DNA of 64,000 bases from the NCBI RefSeq assembly GCF_022698165.1, contig NZ_JALDAY010000004.1, positions 558,001 through 622,000 on the forward strand. The letters are read 5' to 3'. Below are positions 33,802 through 42,886 of this stretch, piece by piece. This stretch comes from Streptomyces cylindrosporus (lineage in GTDB: Bacteria; Actinomycetota; Actinomycetes; Streptomycetales; Streptomycetaceae). Numbering within the stretch: the first letter of the stretch is position 1; each line of letters starts with the position of its first letter. The notes beneath the pieces are model-generated. The model made no database searches. It saw only the letters and a list, made by a program, of their open reading frames with translations, and had not been told where the DNA came from. A program made the translations under genes and the position numbers.

Positions 33802-35307
33802 TCACTCTTCCGTCAGTACCGGGAAGCGGCGCGGCGCCAGCACCAGCAGCACCAGGAAGGCCAGCGCCGCCGCACAGGCCGCGCCCAGGTACACCGCGTG
33901 CACCGCGTCCGCGATCGCCCGCCGCGTCGCCTCCGGGACGGCCCCCGTGTCCAGGCCCCGCGTCACCGAGTCGAGGTCGCTCGCGCCGCCCAGCCGGGAA
34001 GCCAGTACGCCGTTGGCGACGGCGCCGAAGACCGACGCGCCGATCGTCTGGCCGGCCTGGCGGCAGAAGAGCACCGACGCCGTCGTCGTACCGCGCTCCG
34101 CCCAGCCCACCGACGACTGCACCCCGATGATCAGCGGCAGTTGGAACAGCCCCAGCACCGCGCCGAGCGCCAGCATCAGCAGCATCGGCTGCCACCAGGA
34201 TCCGGGATACGGCAGGAACGGGAACGCCAGCAGGATCAGCGCGCCCGCCCCGATGCCGATCAGCGCGGTGTCGCGGAAGCCGATGCGCCGGTACACGTGC
34301 TGGCTGAGCGCCGCCGAGGACGACCAGGTCAGCGTCCACACGGACAGCACCAGACCGGCGGCCGCGGGGCCGAGCCCGAGCACCGACTGCGCGTACGTCG
34401 GCAGGAACACCGACGGCGCCACCATCAGCAGCCCGAGCGCGCCCAGCGCGAGGTTGACGGCCGCGATCGTGCGGCGGCGCCACACCCAGCCGGGGATGAT
34501 CGGCTCGGCCGCCCGGCGCTCCATCCACACCACGAGCGCCACCAGCGCGAGCCCGGTGGTGAACAGCGCGCACGACGGCGCGGACAACCACGGCCACGCC
34601 ACCCCGCCCTGCACGAGCGCCGTCAGCAGCACGCCCCCGCACGCGAAGACCGCCAGCGCCCCCGCCCAGTCAACCCGCGGGGGCGTGCGCGGCGCGCGCT
34701 CCGGCTCGTGCAGATGACGCACTATCAGCCAGAGCGCCGCCGCGCCGATCGGCAGATTGACCAGGAAGATCCACCGCCAGTCGGCGTACGCGGCCAGCAC
34801 ACCGCCGAACCCCGGCCCGGCCACCGCCGACACCGCCCACACCGTGGACAACTTGGCCTGGATCCTGGGCCGTTCCTCGAGCGGGTACAGGTCCGCGGCC
34901 AGCGTCTGGACCGTGCCCTGCAGCGCGCCGCCGCCCAGGCCCTGCACGATCCGGAACGCGATCAGCGCCCCCATGTTCCACGCGCCCGCGCACAGCAGCG
35001 AGCCCAGCAGGAACACGGCCGCGCCCGCGACGAGGACCGGCTTGCGGCCGAAGGTGTCGGACAGCTTGCCGTACACCGGAAGCGTCACGGTCACCGCGAG
35101 CAGGTAGCCGGAGAACAGCCAGGAGAAGACCGAGAAGCCGCCGAGGTCGCCGACGATCTGCGGTACGGCGGTGGAGACGATGGTGGCGTCCAGCGCGGCC
35201 AGCGCCATCGCGAGCATGAGGGCGGCGACGACGGCGCCGCGTCTGCGGGTGTCCTGCGCGGGCCTGCCGCCGACCGACGCCTGTATCTCCGTGTCCCCCT
35301 GGTCCAC
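33802..35307 (-). CDS. MFS exporter, DHA2 (EmrB/QacA) family
   Basis: 501 aa, 14 hydrophobic segments. Motif A 'GKLSDTFGRKPVLVAG' after helix 2, 'LDATIVSTAVPQIVGDLGG' in helix 1 (motif D1 of DHA2), and motif C-like 'VSAVAGPGFGGVLAAYADWRWIFLVNLPIG' in helix 5. A proton-driven drug or metabolite exporter; substrate unknown. GTG 35307 was chosen: GGGAAGG lies 6 bases upstream, and residues before it are not family-like. Divergent from the ABC transporter operon. Confidence 0.92.
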   Translation of the reverse strand: MDQGDTEIQASVGGRPAQDTRRRGAVVAALMLAMALAALDATIVSTAVPQIVGDLGGFSVFSWLFSGYLLAVTVTLPVYGKLSDTFGRKPVLVAGAAVFLLGSLLCAGAWNMGALIAFRIVQGLGGGALQGTVQTLAADLYPLEERPRIQAKLSTVWAVSAVAGPGFGGVLAAYADWRWIFLVNLPIGAAALWLIVRHLHEPERAPRTPPRVDWAGALAVFACGGVLLTALVQGGVAWPWLSAPSCALFTTGLALVALVVWMERRAAEPIIPGWVWRRRTIAAVNLALGALGLLMVAPSVFLPTYAQSVLGLGPAAAGLVLSVWTLTWSSSAALSQHVYRRIGFRDTALIGIGAGALILLAFPFLPYPGSWWQPMLLMLALGAVLGLFQLPLIIGVQSSVGWAERGTTTASVLFCRQAGQTIGASVFGAVANGVLASRLGGASDLDSVTRGLDTGAVPEATRRAIADAVHAVYLGAACAAALAFLVLLVLAPRRFPVLTEE

Positions 35308-35686
35308 AGGATTCCTTCCCCTTGCATCTATCTGCCGCCGAACAGCTTCCCACTTGACCCTCACGTCGCGGCAGGGTGGAAGCTCGGTGGACCGACGGGT
35401 GGACCGAACCCCTAGATCGGCTCCACCCGGCGGTGGAGTGCCCCTAGGGGTTCCTCCGCACTACGGCTCGGGGAGGGTTCGTCCCGCTGGAGGACGAGAC
35501 GGGCAGGGGGCCGTCCTTAACCTGGCTTTACGCCGCCGGGGGGTGGTTCACCGAACCGGCGGGGGTGGGGTTTTCCCCCGTAGAAGAGGGTGCCGAGCAC
35601 CAGCGCGCCGGACCCCTTCGCGGCACCAGACTCGTCGACGTACCACTTCGAGCTACTCACTTCTTGACCGACATAGGAGAAATGCC
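35308..35686. promoter_or_regulatory. Divergent MFS/ABC promoter region with nested hairpin
   Basis: 379 bp without a gene. An outer perfect 9-bp inverted repeat AACCCCTAG (35407-35415) and CTAGGGGTT (35444-35452) encloses an inner 7-bp hairpin (35421-35427 with 35432-35438). ABC gene ribosome site AGGAGA at 35675-35680. No regulator gene is next to either transporter. Confidence 0.5.
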
Positions 35687-36475
35687 ATGACATCGGCCGT
35701 GACCATTCCCAGGCACGGGGGCACTGGAGGGCGTACGGCCGTTGCCGCGCGGGCGCGGCAGGTCGTCAAGGCGTACGGGTCCGGTGAGACCCGTGTCGTC
35801 GCCCTCGACCACGTCGACGTGGACATCGCCCGCGGGCAGTTCACCGCGATCATGGGCCCCTCCGGCTCCGGCAAGTCCACCCTGATGCACTGCCTCGCCG
35901 GCCTCGACACCGTGACCTCCGGGCAGATCTACCTGGACGACACCGAGATCACCGGGCTGAAGGACAAGAAGCTCACGCAGCTGCGCCGGGACCGGATCGG
36001 GTTCATCTTCCAGGCGTTCAACCTGCTGCCGACGCTGAACGCGATCGAGAACATCACGCTGCCCATGGACATCGCGGGGCGCAAGCCGGACAAGCAGTGG
36101 CTGGCGCGGGTGGTGGACACGGTGGGGCTCTCCGACCGGCTCAAGCACCGCCCGACGCAGCTCTCCGGCGGCCAGCAGCAGCGCGTCGCCGTGGCCCGCG
36201 CCCTGGCCGCCCGCCCCGAGATCATCTTCGGCGACGAGCCGACCGGAAACCTCGACTCACGCGCGGGTGCCGAGGTGCTCGGCTTCCTGCGCAGGTCCGT
36301 CGACGAGCTCGGCCAGACCATCGTCATGGTCACGCACGACCCGGTGGCGGCCTCGTACGCGGACCGCGTCCTGTACCTCGCCGACGGCCGGATCGTCGAC
36401 GAGATGTACAAGCCGACCGCGGACGCCGTCCTGGACCGCATGAAGGACTTCGACGCCCGGGGGCGTACGTCATGA
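35687..36475 (+). CDS. ABC transporter ATP-binding protein (MacB/LolD type)
   Basis: 262 aa. Walker A 'GPSGSGKST', Q-loop 'FIFQAFNLLPTLNAIENITLP', signature 'QLSGGQQQRVAVARAL', Walker B 'IIFGDEPTGNLDS', H-loop 'VMVTHDPVA'. The QAFNLLPxLxAxxN string is typical of the MacB/LolD/FtsE group that powers FtsX-fold permeases. ATG 35687 has AGGAGA 6 bases upstream. Its stop overlaps the permease start (ATGA). Confidence 0.95.
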   Translation: MTSAVTIPRHGGTGGRTAVAARARQVVKAYGSGETRVVALDHVDVDIARGQFTAIMGPSGSGKSTLMHCLAGLDTVTSGQIYLDDTEITGLKDKKLTQLRRDRIGFIFQAFNLLPTLNAIENITLPMDIAGRKPDKQWLARVVDTVGLSDRLKHRPTQLSGGQQQRVAVARALAARPEIIFGDEPTGNLDSRAGAEVLGFLRRSVDELGQTIVMVTHDPVAASYADRVLYLADGRIVDEMYKPTADAVLDRMKDFDARGRTS

Positions 36476-39051
36476 CCGTCCTGAAGACCTCGATGCGCAA
36501 CTTCTTCGCGCACAAGGGGCGCATGGCGCTCTCGGCGATAGCCGTGCTCCTGTCGGTGGCGTTCGTCTGCGGGACGCTCGTCTTCACCGACACCATGAAC
36601 ACCACCTTCGACAAGCTGTTCGCGGCCACCTCCTCCGACGTGACGGTCAGCGCCAAGGGCGCCTCGGACACCGGCGAGACCACCTCCGACAACGGCAAGC
36701 CGCCGGTCATGCCGGCCTCCGTGGTCACCAAGGTGCGCGACGCCCAGGGCGTGAAGTCGGCGGAGGGGACCGTCTTCTCGACCTCCGTGACCGTCGTCGA
36801 CGCCAAGAAGGACAGCCTCTCGCCGTCCAGCGGCGCCCCGACCATCGTCGGCAGCTGGAACGGCAACGACGCCCGCACCATGAAGATCACCTCCGGTACG
36901 GCGCCCAGGGGCTCCGACCAGGTGATGGTGGACGCCGACACGGTCGACAAGCACCACCTCAAGCTCGGTGACGAGCTCGCGGTGATCAGCGCCGTCGGCA
37001 CGCACAAGGCACGGATCTCCGGCATCGCCGACTTCCAGGTCACCAACCCCGGCGCGGCGATCTTCTACCTCGACACCAAGACGGCCCAGCAGACCCTGGT
37101 CGGCGAGACGGGCGTGTACACGAACGTCAACGTGACGGCCGCGTCCGGGACGACCGACGCCCAGCTCAAGAAGAACGTGATCGCCTCGACGGGCGGCGCC
37201 TACAAGGTGCAGACGGCCAAGGAGACCGCCGACGCCAACCAGAAGGACGTCGAGTCCTTCATGAACGTCATGAAGTACGCGATGCTCGGCTTCGCCGGGA
37301 TCGCCTTCCTCGTCGGCATCTTCCTGATCATCAACACCTTCTCGATGCTGGTCGCCCAGCGCACCCGCGAGATCGGCCTGATGCGGGCCATCGGTTCCTC
37401 CCGCAAGCAGGTCAACCGGTCGGTGCTGGTCGAGGCGCTGCTGCTCGGCTTCTTCGGCTCGGTGCTGGGCGTCGGCGCGGGCATCGGCCTAGCGGTCGGC
37501 CTGATGAAGCTCATGAGCTCCATGGGTATGCACCTGTCCACCGCCGACCTGACCGTCGCCTGGACCACCCCGGTCGTCGGCCTCCTCCTCGGTGTCGTCG
37601 TCACCGTTCTCGCCGCCTACCTGCCCGCCCGCCGGGCCGGCAAGGTCTCCCCGATGGCCGCGCTGCGCGACGCCGGCGCCCCGGCCGACGCCAAGGCGGG
37701 CCGCATCCGGGCCCTGATCGGCCTGGTGCTGACCGGCGCCGGCGGCTACTGCCTCTACCTCGCCGCGGGCGTCAGCAAGGCCGCCGACGGCTCGCTGTGG
37801 CTGGGCCTGGGCGTCGTACTGTCGCTCATCGGTTTCGTGGTGATCGGCCCGCTGCTCGCGGCCGGTGTCGTACGGGTCCTGGGCGCCGTACTGCTGCGGA
37901 TGTTCGGCCCCGTCGGCCGCATGGCCGAGCGCAACGCGCTGCGCAACCCGCGCCGCACCGGCGCCACCGGCGCCGCCCTGATGATCGGCCTCGCGCTGGT
38001 CGCCTGCCTCTCGGTGGTCGGCTCCTCCATGGTCGCCTCGGCGACGGACCAGCTCGACAAGACCGTCGGCACGGACTTCATCATCCAGTCGGACAGCGGG
38101 CAGATGATCACCCCGCAGGCCGTGAAGGCCGTGAAGTCGACGCCGGGGCTGAGCCGGGTCACCGAGTACCGGACGACCAAGGGCGACTGGACCACGCCCG
38201 ACGGCAAGACGCTCAAGGACACCGACGTCACGGCGGCCGACCCGACGTACGCCACCGACCTGCGGGTCAAGACCGTCGCCGGGAACCTCAAGGACGCCTA
38301 CCTGCCCGACTCGATGTCGGTCCACGACAAGTTCGCCAAGGCGCACGACATCCACCTCGGCTCGAAGATCAGGATCGCGTTCAAGGACGGCTCCACCGCC
38401 AACCTCACGGTCCGGGCCATCACCAGCAGCGACGGCCTGATCGACGCCGGCTCGAAGTACATCTCCATCGCCACGCTGGCGAAGTACGTGCCGGCCGACA
38501 AGATGCCACTGGACCAGCTGGTCTTCGCGACGGCCAAGGACGGTCAGCAGGATTCGGCGTACAAGGCCCTGAAGTCGTCCATGCACGACTACCCGCAGTA
38601 CAAGGTGCGCGACCAGACCGACTACAAGCAGGCGCTGAAGGACCAGATCGGCCAGCTGCTGAACATGATCTACGGCCTGCTGGCGCTGGCGATCGTGGTG
38701 GCGATCCTGGGCGTGGTCAACACCCTGGCCCTCTCGGTGGTCGAGCGGACCCGTGAGATCGGCCTGATGCGGGCGATCGGCCTCTCGCGCCGGCAGCTGC
38801 GCCGCATGATCCGCATGGAGTCCGTGGTCATCGCCCTCTTCGGCGCCCTGCTCGGCCTCGGCCTGGGCATGGGCTGGGGCGCGACGGCCCAGAAGCTGCT
38901 CGCCCTGGAGGGCCTGAAGGTCCTGGAGATCCCGTGGGGCACGATCACCGCGGTGTTCATCGGGTCGGCGTTCGTGGGCCTGTTCGCGGCACTGATCCCG
39001 GCGTTCAGGGCGGGCCGGATGAACGTACTGAACGCGATCGCCACCGAGTAG
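36472..39051 (+). CDS. ABC transporter permease, FtsX fold (duplicated)
   Basis: 859 aa. Two copies of the MacB/FtsX unit: an N-terminal helix plus large extracytoplasmic domain (residues 20-260), three helices with 'RTREIGLMRAIGSSRKQVNRSVLVEALLLG', a second helix (about 505) and extracellular domain, and a final three-helix bundle with 'RTREIGLMRAIGLSRRQLRRMIRMESVVIALFG'. The repeated REIGLMRAIG motif couples to the ATPase. Such single-chain double permeases move lipids, lipoproteins or antimicrobial peptides, or transmit force; substrate unknown. Confidence 0.94.
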   Translation: MTVLKTSMRNFFAHKGRMALSAIAVLLSVAFVCGTLVFTDTMNTTFDKLFAATSSDVTVSAKGASDTGETTSDNGKPPVMPASVVTKVRDAQGVKSAEGTVFSTSVTVVDAKKDSLSPSSGAPTIVGSWNGNDARTMKITSGTAPRGSDQVMVDADTVDKHHLKLGDELAVISAVGTHKARISGIADFQVTNPGAAIFYLDTKTAQQTLVGETGVYTNVNVTAASGTTDAQLKKNVIASTGGAYKVQTAKETADANQKDVESFMNVMKYAMLGFAGIAFLVGIFLIINTFSMLVAQRTREIGLMRAIGSSRKQVNRSVLVEALLLGFFGSVLGVGAGIGLAVGLMKLMSSMGMHLSTADLTVAWTTPVVGLLLGVVVTVLAAYLPARRAGKVSPMAALRDAGAPADAKAGRIRALIGLVLTGAGGYCLYLAAGVSKAADGSLWLGLGVVLSLIGFVVIGPLLAAGVVRVLGAVLLRMFGPVGRMAERNALRNPRRTGATGAALMIGLALVACLSVVGSSMVASATDQLDKTVGTDFIIQSDSGQMITPQAVKAVKSTPGLSRVTEYRTTKGDWTTPDGKTLKDTDVTAADPTYATDLRVKTVAGNLKDAYLPDSMSVHDKFAKAHDIHLGSKIRIAFKDGSTANLTVRAITSSDGLIDAGSKYISIATLAKYVPADKMPLDQLVFATAKDGQQDSAYKALKSSMHDYPQYKVRDQTDYKQALKDQIGQLLNMIYGLLALAIVVAILGVVNTLALSVVERTREIGLMRAIGLSRRQLRRMIRMESVVIALFGALLGLGLGMGWGATAQKLLALEGLKVLEIPWGTITAVFIGSAFVGLFAALIPAFRAGRMNVLNAIATE

Positions 39052-39098
39052 CGGGACACAGGGGGTAAGGCCACCGCATACGGGGGTTGCGGGGGAGG

Positions 39099-39140
39099 GC
39101 CCGGCGCCGGGGAGTCTTGGGGGACTCACCGGCGCCGGGC
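39099..39140. terminator. Terminator after the ABC operon
   Basis: 12-bp perfect stem (39099-39110 with 39129-39140) extended by an inner 5-bp stem (39112-39116 with 39122-39126), then TGTTT. Confidence 0.8.
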
Positions 39141-39156
39141 TGTTTGCCGTTCCTCG

Positions 39157-39198
39157 GCGGTTCACACCCGGCCAGGGCTCTTCCGCGGTTCACACCCG
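39157..39198. repeat. 14-bp direct repeat upstream of mfd
   Basis: GCGGTTCACACCCG at 39157-39170 and 39185-39198, 28 bases apart start to start. In the leader region of mfd, so it could be a regulator site. Confidence 0.55.
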
Positions 39199-39328
39199 CA
39201 GGGGGTTGTCCACAGGCCCCGGCACCCGCGCGGGCGTCGTCGTAGGCTGGAGATACCCCCGGTCCGCAGCGCGCGCCGGGCGCTTCGTGTTGCCCACCCT
39301 CGCCACCCTCGGACGAAAGCCGCCCCGA

Positions 39329-42300
39329 ATGAGCCTGCACGGTCTGCTCGACGCCGTCGTCAAGGACACCGCCCTCGCGGAAGCCGTCACGGCGGCCAGG
39401 GACGGTCACCGTATGCACGTCGACCTGGTCGGCCCGCCCGCGGCCCGCCCCTTCGCGGTCGCCGCGCTGGCCCGGGAGACCGGCCGCCCGGTGCTGGCGG
39501 TGACGGCGACGGGACGCGAGGCGGAGGACCTGGCCGCCGCCCTCAGGTCGCTGCTCCCGCCGGACGGCGTCGTCGAGTACCCCTCCTGGGAGACCCTCCC
39601 GCACGAGCGGCTGAGCCCCCGCAGCGACACCGTGGGCCGCCGCCTCGCCGTCCTGCGCCGTCTCGCCCACCCCACCCCCGACGACCCCGAGACCGGCCCG
39701 GTCTCCGTCGTCGTCGCCCCCGTGCGCTCCGTACTGCAGCCGCAGGTCAAGGGCCTCGGCGACCTGGAGCCGGTGGCGCTGAGGACCGGGCAGACCGCCG
39801 ACCTCAACGCCGTCGTCGACGCCCTCGGCGCCGCCGCGTACGCGCGCGTGGAGCTCGTCGAGAAGCGCGGCGAGTTCGCCGTACGAGGCGGGATCCTCGA
39901 CGTCTTCCCGCCCACCGAGGAGCACCCCCTGCGCGTCGAGTTCTGGGGCGACGACGTAGAGGAGATCCGCTACTTCAAGGTCGCCGACCAGCGGTCCCTC
40001 GAAGTCGCCGAGCACGGCCTGTGGGCGCCTCCCTGCCGGGAGCTCCTGCTGACGGAGGACGTCCGCACGCGCGCGCGTGTCCTCGCCGAACAGCACCCCG
40101 AGCTCGGCGAACTGCTCGGCAAGATCGCCGAGGGCATCGCGGTCGAGGGCATGGAGTCACTCGCCCCCGTCCTCGTCGACGACATGGAACTGCTGCTCGA
40201 CGTCCTGCCCAAGGGCGCCATGGCCGTCGTATGCGATCCGGAGCGGGTACGCACGCGTGCGGCCGATCTCGTGGCGACCTCGCAGGAGTTCCTGCAGGCG
40301 TCCTGGGCGGCGACCGCGGGCGGCGGCGAGGCGCCCATCGACGTCGGCGCGGCCTCGCTCTGGTCCATCGCGGACGTCCGGGACCGGGCCCGCGAGCTGG
40401 ACATGATGTGGTGGTCGGTGTCGCCGTTCGCCGCCGACGAGGACCTGGACGCCGACACCCTCAAGCTCGGCATGCACGCCCCCGAGACCTACCGCGGCGA
40501 CACCGCGAAGGCCCTCGCCGACACCAAGGGCTGGCTCGCCGACGGCTGGCGCACGGTGTTCGTCACCGAGGGCCACGGCCCCGCGGCCCGCACGGTCGAG
40601 GTGCTGGGCGGCGAGGGCATCGCGGCCCGCCTGGACGTCGAACTCGGGGCGATCTCGCCGTCCGTCGTGCACGTGGCGTGCGGCTCGATCGACTACGGCT
40701 TCGTCGACACGACGCTGAAGCTGGCGGTCCTGACCGAGACCGACCTCTCCGGCCAGAAGGCGGCCGGCAAGGACGGCGCCCGGATGCCGGCCCGGCGCCG
40801 CAAGACCATCGACCCGCTGACCCTGGAGGCGGGCGACTACATCGTCCACGAGCAGCACGGCGTGGGCCGGTACATCGAGATGGTGCAGCGCACCGTGCAG
40901 GGCGCGACGCGCGAGTACCTGGTCGTCGAGTACGCGCCCGCCAAGCGCGGCCAGCCCGGGGACCGCCTCTACATCCCCACCGACCAGCTGGAGCAGATCA
41001 CCAAGTACGTCGGCGGCGAGGCCCCGACCCTCCACCGCCTCGGCGGCGCCGACTGGACGAAGACCAAGGCGCGTGCGAAGAAGGCCGTCAAGGAGATCGC
41101 GGCGGACCTCATCAAGCTGTACAGCGCGCGCATGGCGGCCCCCGGCCACTCCTTCGGCCCGGACACCCCCTGGCAGCGCGAACTGGAGGACGCCTTCCCG
41201 TACGCGGAGACCCCCGACCAGCTGACCACCATCGCCGAGGTCAAGGAGGACATGGAGAAGACCGTCCCCATGGACCGTCTGATCTGCGGCGACGTCGGTT
41301 ACGGCAAGACGGAGATCGCGGTGCGGGCCGCCTTCAAGGCGGTCCAGGACGGCAAGCAGGTGGCGGTCCTCGTCCCGACGACCCTCCTGGTCCAGCAGCA
41401 CTTCGGCACCTTCTCCGAGCGCTACTCCCAGTTCCCGGTCAACGTACGGGCGCTGTCCCGCTTCCAGACGGACACCGAGGCGAAGGCGGTCCTGGAGGGG
41501 CTGCGCGAGGGCTCGGTGGACGTCGTCATCGGCACCCACCGCCTGTTCTCCTCGGAGACGAAGTTCAAGGACCTGGGCCTGGTCATCGTCGACGAGGAGC
41601 AGCGCTTCGGCGTCGAGCACAAGGAGCAGCTGAAGAAGCTGCGCGCGAACGTCGACGTACTGACGATGTCCGCGACCCCGATCCCCAGGACCCTCGAAAT
41701 GGCGGTCACGGGCATCCGGGAGATGTCGACGATCACCACGCCCCCCGAGGAACGCCACCCGGTGCTGACGTTCGTCGGCCCGTACGAGGAGAAGCAGATC
41801 GGCGCGGCCATCCGCCGCGAACTCCTGCGCGAGGGCCAGGTCTTCTACATCCACAACCGCGTCGAGTCGATCGACCGCGCGGCCTCCCGGCTGCGCGAGA
41901 TCGTCCCCGAGGCGAGGATCGCGACGGCCCACGGCCAGATGTCGGAGTCGACCCTCGAACAGGTCGTCGTCGACTTCTGGGAGAAGAAGTACGACGTCCT
42001 CGTCTCGACGACGATCGTCGAGTCGGGCATCGACATCTCCAACGCCAACACGCTCATCGTCGAGCGGGGCGACAACTTCGGCCTGTCCCAGCTCCACCAG
42101 CTGCGCGGCCGGGTGGGCCGGGGCCGGGAGCGCGGCTACGCGTACTTCCTCTACCCCCCGGAGAAGCCGCTCACGGAAACGGCTCACGAGCGCCTGGCCA
42201 CCATCGCCCAGCACACGGAGATGGGCGCGGGCATGTACGTGGCGATGAAGGACCTGGAGATCCGCGGCGCGGGCAACCTCCTCGGCGGCGAACAGTCCGG

Positions 42301-42859
42301 CCACATCGCGGGCGTCGGCTTCGACCTGTACGTCCGCATGGTCGGCGAGGCGGTCGCGGACTACCGCGCGTCCCTGGAGGGCGGGGTGGAGGAGGAGCCA
42401 CCGCTGGAGGTCAAGATCGAGCTCCCGGTCGACGCGCACGTCCCGCACGACTACGCCCCCGGCGAGCGTCTGCGCCTGCAGGCCTACCGCGCCATCGCCT
42501 CCGCCAACACGGAGGAGGACATCAAGGCGGTACGCGAGGAACTCGTCGACCGCTACGGCAAGTTGCCCGAACCGGTGGAGAACCTGCTGCTGGTGGCGGG
42601 CCTGCGCATGCTGGCCCGCGCGTGCGGCGTGGCCGAGATCGTCCTCCAGGGCAACAACATCCGCTTCGCGCCGGTGGAGTTGCGCGAGTCCCAGGAACTC
42701 CGCCTCAAGCGCCTCTACCCCGGGACGGTCATCAAGCCGGCGGTCCACCAGGTGCTGGTGCCGCGGCCGAAGACGGCGAAGGTGGGCGGAAAGCCGTTGG
42801 TGGGGCGTGAACTGCTGGGTTGGGCGGGGGAGTTCCTGGCGTCGATTCTGGGGTCGTGA
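39329..42859 (+). CDS. mfd: Transcription-repair coupling factor Mfd
   Basis: 1176 aa, normal length. Removes RNA polymerase stalled at DNA lesions and recruits UvrA. UvrB-like N-terminal region ('VEYPSWETLPHERLSP', 'YARVELVEKRGEFAVRGGILDVFP'), CarD-like RNA polymerase interaction domain ('LEAGDYIVHEQHGVGRYIEM'), RecG-like motor with Walker A 'GDVGYGKTE' (about residue 654), DEEQ box 'VIVDEEQRFGVEHKE', 'MSATPIPRTLEMA', and TRG motif region 'QLHQLRGRVGRG'. Start ATG 39329 gives the family N-terminus (SLHGLLDAVVKD); no strong ribosome site. Confidence 0.96.
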   Translation: MSLHGLLDAVVKDTALAEAVTAARDGHRMHVDLVGPPAARPFAVAALARETGRPVLAVTATGREAEDLAAALRSLLPPDGVVEYPSWETLPHERLSPRSDTVGRRLAVLRRLAHPTPDDPETGPVSVVVAPVRSVLQPQVKGLGDLEPVALRTGQTADLNAVVDALGAAAYARVELVEKRGEFAVRGGILDVFPPTEEHPLRVEFWGDDVEEIRYFKVADQRSLEVAEHGLWAPPCRELLLTEDVRTRARVLAEQHPELGELLGKIAEGIAVEGMESLAPVLVDDMELLLDVLPKGAMAVVCDPERVRTRAADLVATSQEFLQASWAATAGGGEAPIDVGAASLWSIADVRDRARELDMMWWSVSPFAADEDLDADTLKLGMHAPETYRGDTAKALADTKGWLADGWRTVFVTEGHGPAARTVEVLGGEGIAARLDVELGAISPSVVHVACGSIDYGFVDTTLKLAVLTETDLSGQKAAGKDGARMPARRRKTIDPLTLEAGDYIVHEQHGVGRYIEMVQRTVQGATREYLVVEYAPAKRGQPGDRLYIPTDQLEQITKYVGGEAPTLHRLGGADWTKTKARAKKAVKEIAADLIKLYSARMAAPGHSFGPDTPWQRELEDAFPYAETPDQLTTIAEVKEDMEKTVPMDRLICGDVGYGKTEIAVRAAFKAVQDGKQVAVLVPTTLLVQQHFGTFSERYSQFPVNVRALSRFQTDTEAKAVLEGLREGSVDVVIGTHRLFSSETKFKDLGLVIVDEEQRFGVEHKEQLKKLRANVDVLTMSATPIPRTLEMAVTGIREMSTITTPPEERHPVLTFVGPYEEKQIGAAIRRELLREGQVFYIHNRVESIDRAASRLREIVPEARIATAHGQMSESTLEQVVVDFWEKKYDVLVSTTIVESGIDISNANTLIVERGDNFGLSQLHQLRGRVGRGRERGYAYFLYPPEKPLTETAHERLATIAQHTEMGAGMYVAMKDLEIRGAGNLLGGEQSGHIAGVGFDLYVRMVGEAVADYRASLEGGVEEEPPLEVKIELPVDAHVPHDYAPGERLRLQAYRAIASANTEEDIKAVREELVDRYGKLPEPVENLLLVAGLRMLARACGVAEIVLQGNNIRFAPVELRESQELRLKRLYPGTVIKPAVHQVLVPRPKTAKVGGKPLVGRELLGWAGEFLASILGS

Positions 42860-42886
42860 TCCGGCGGTCTCCGGCACCATGGGTTC

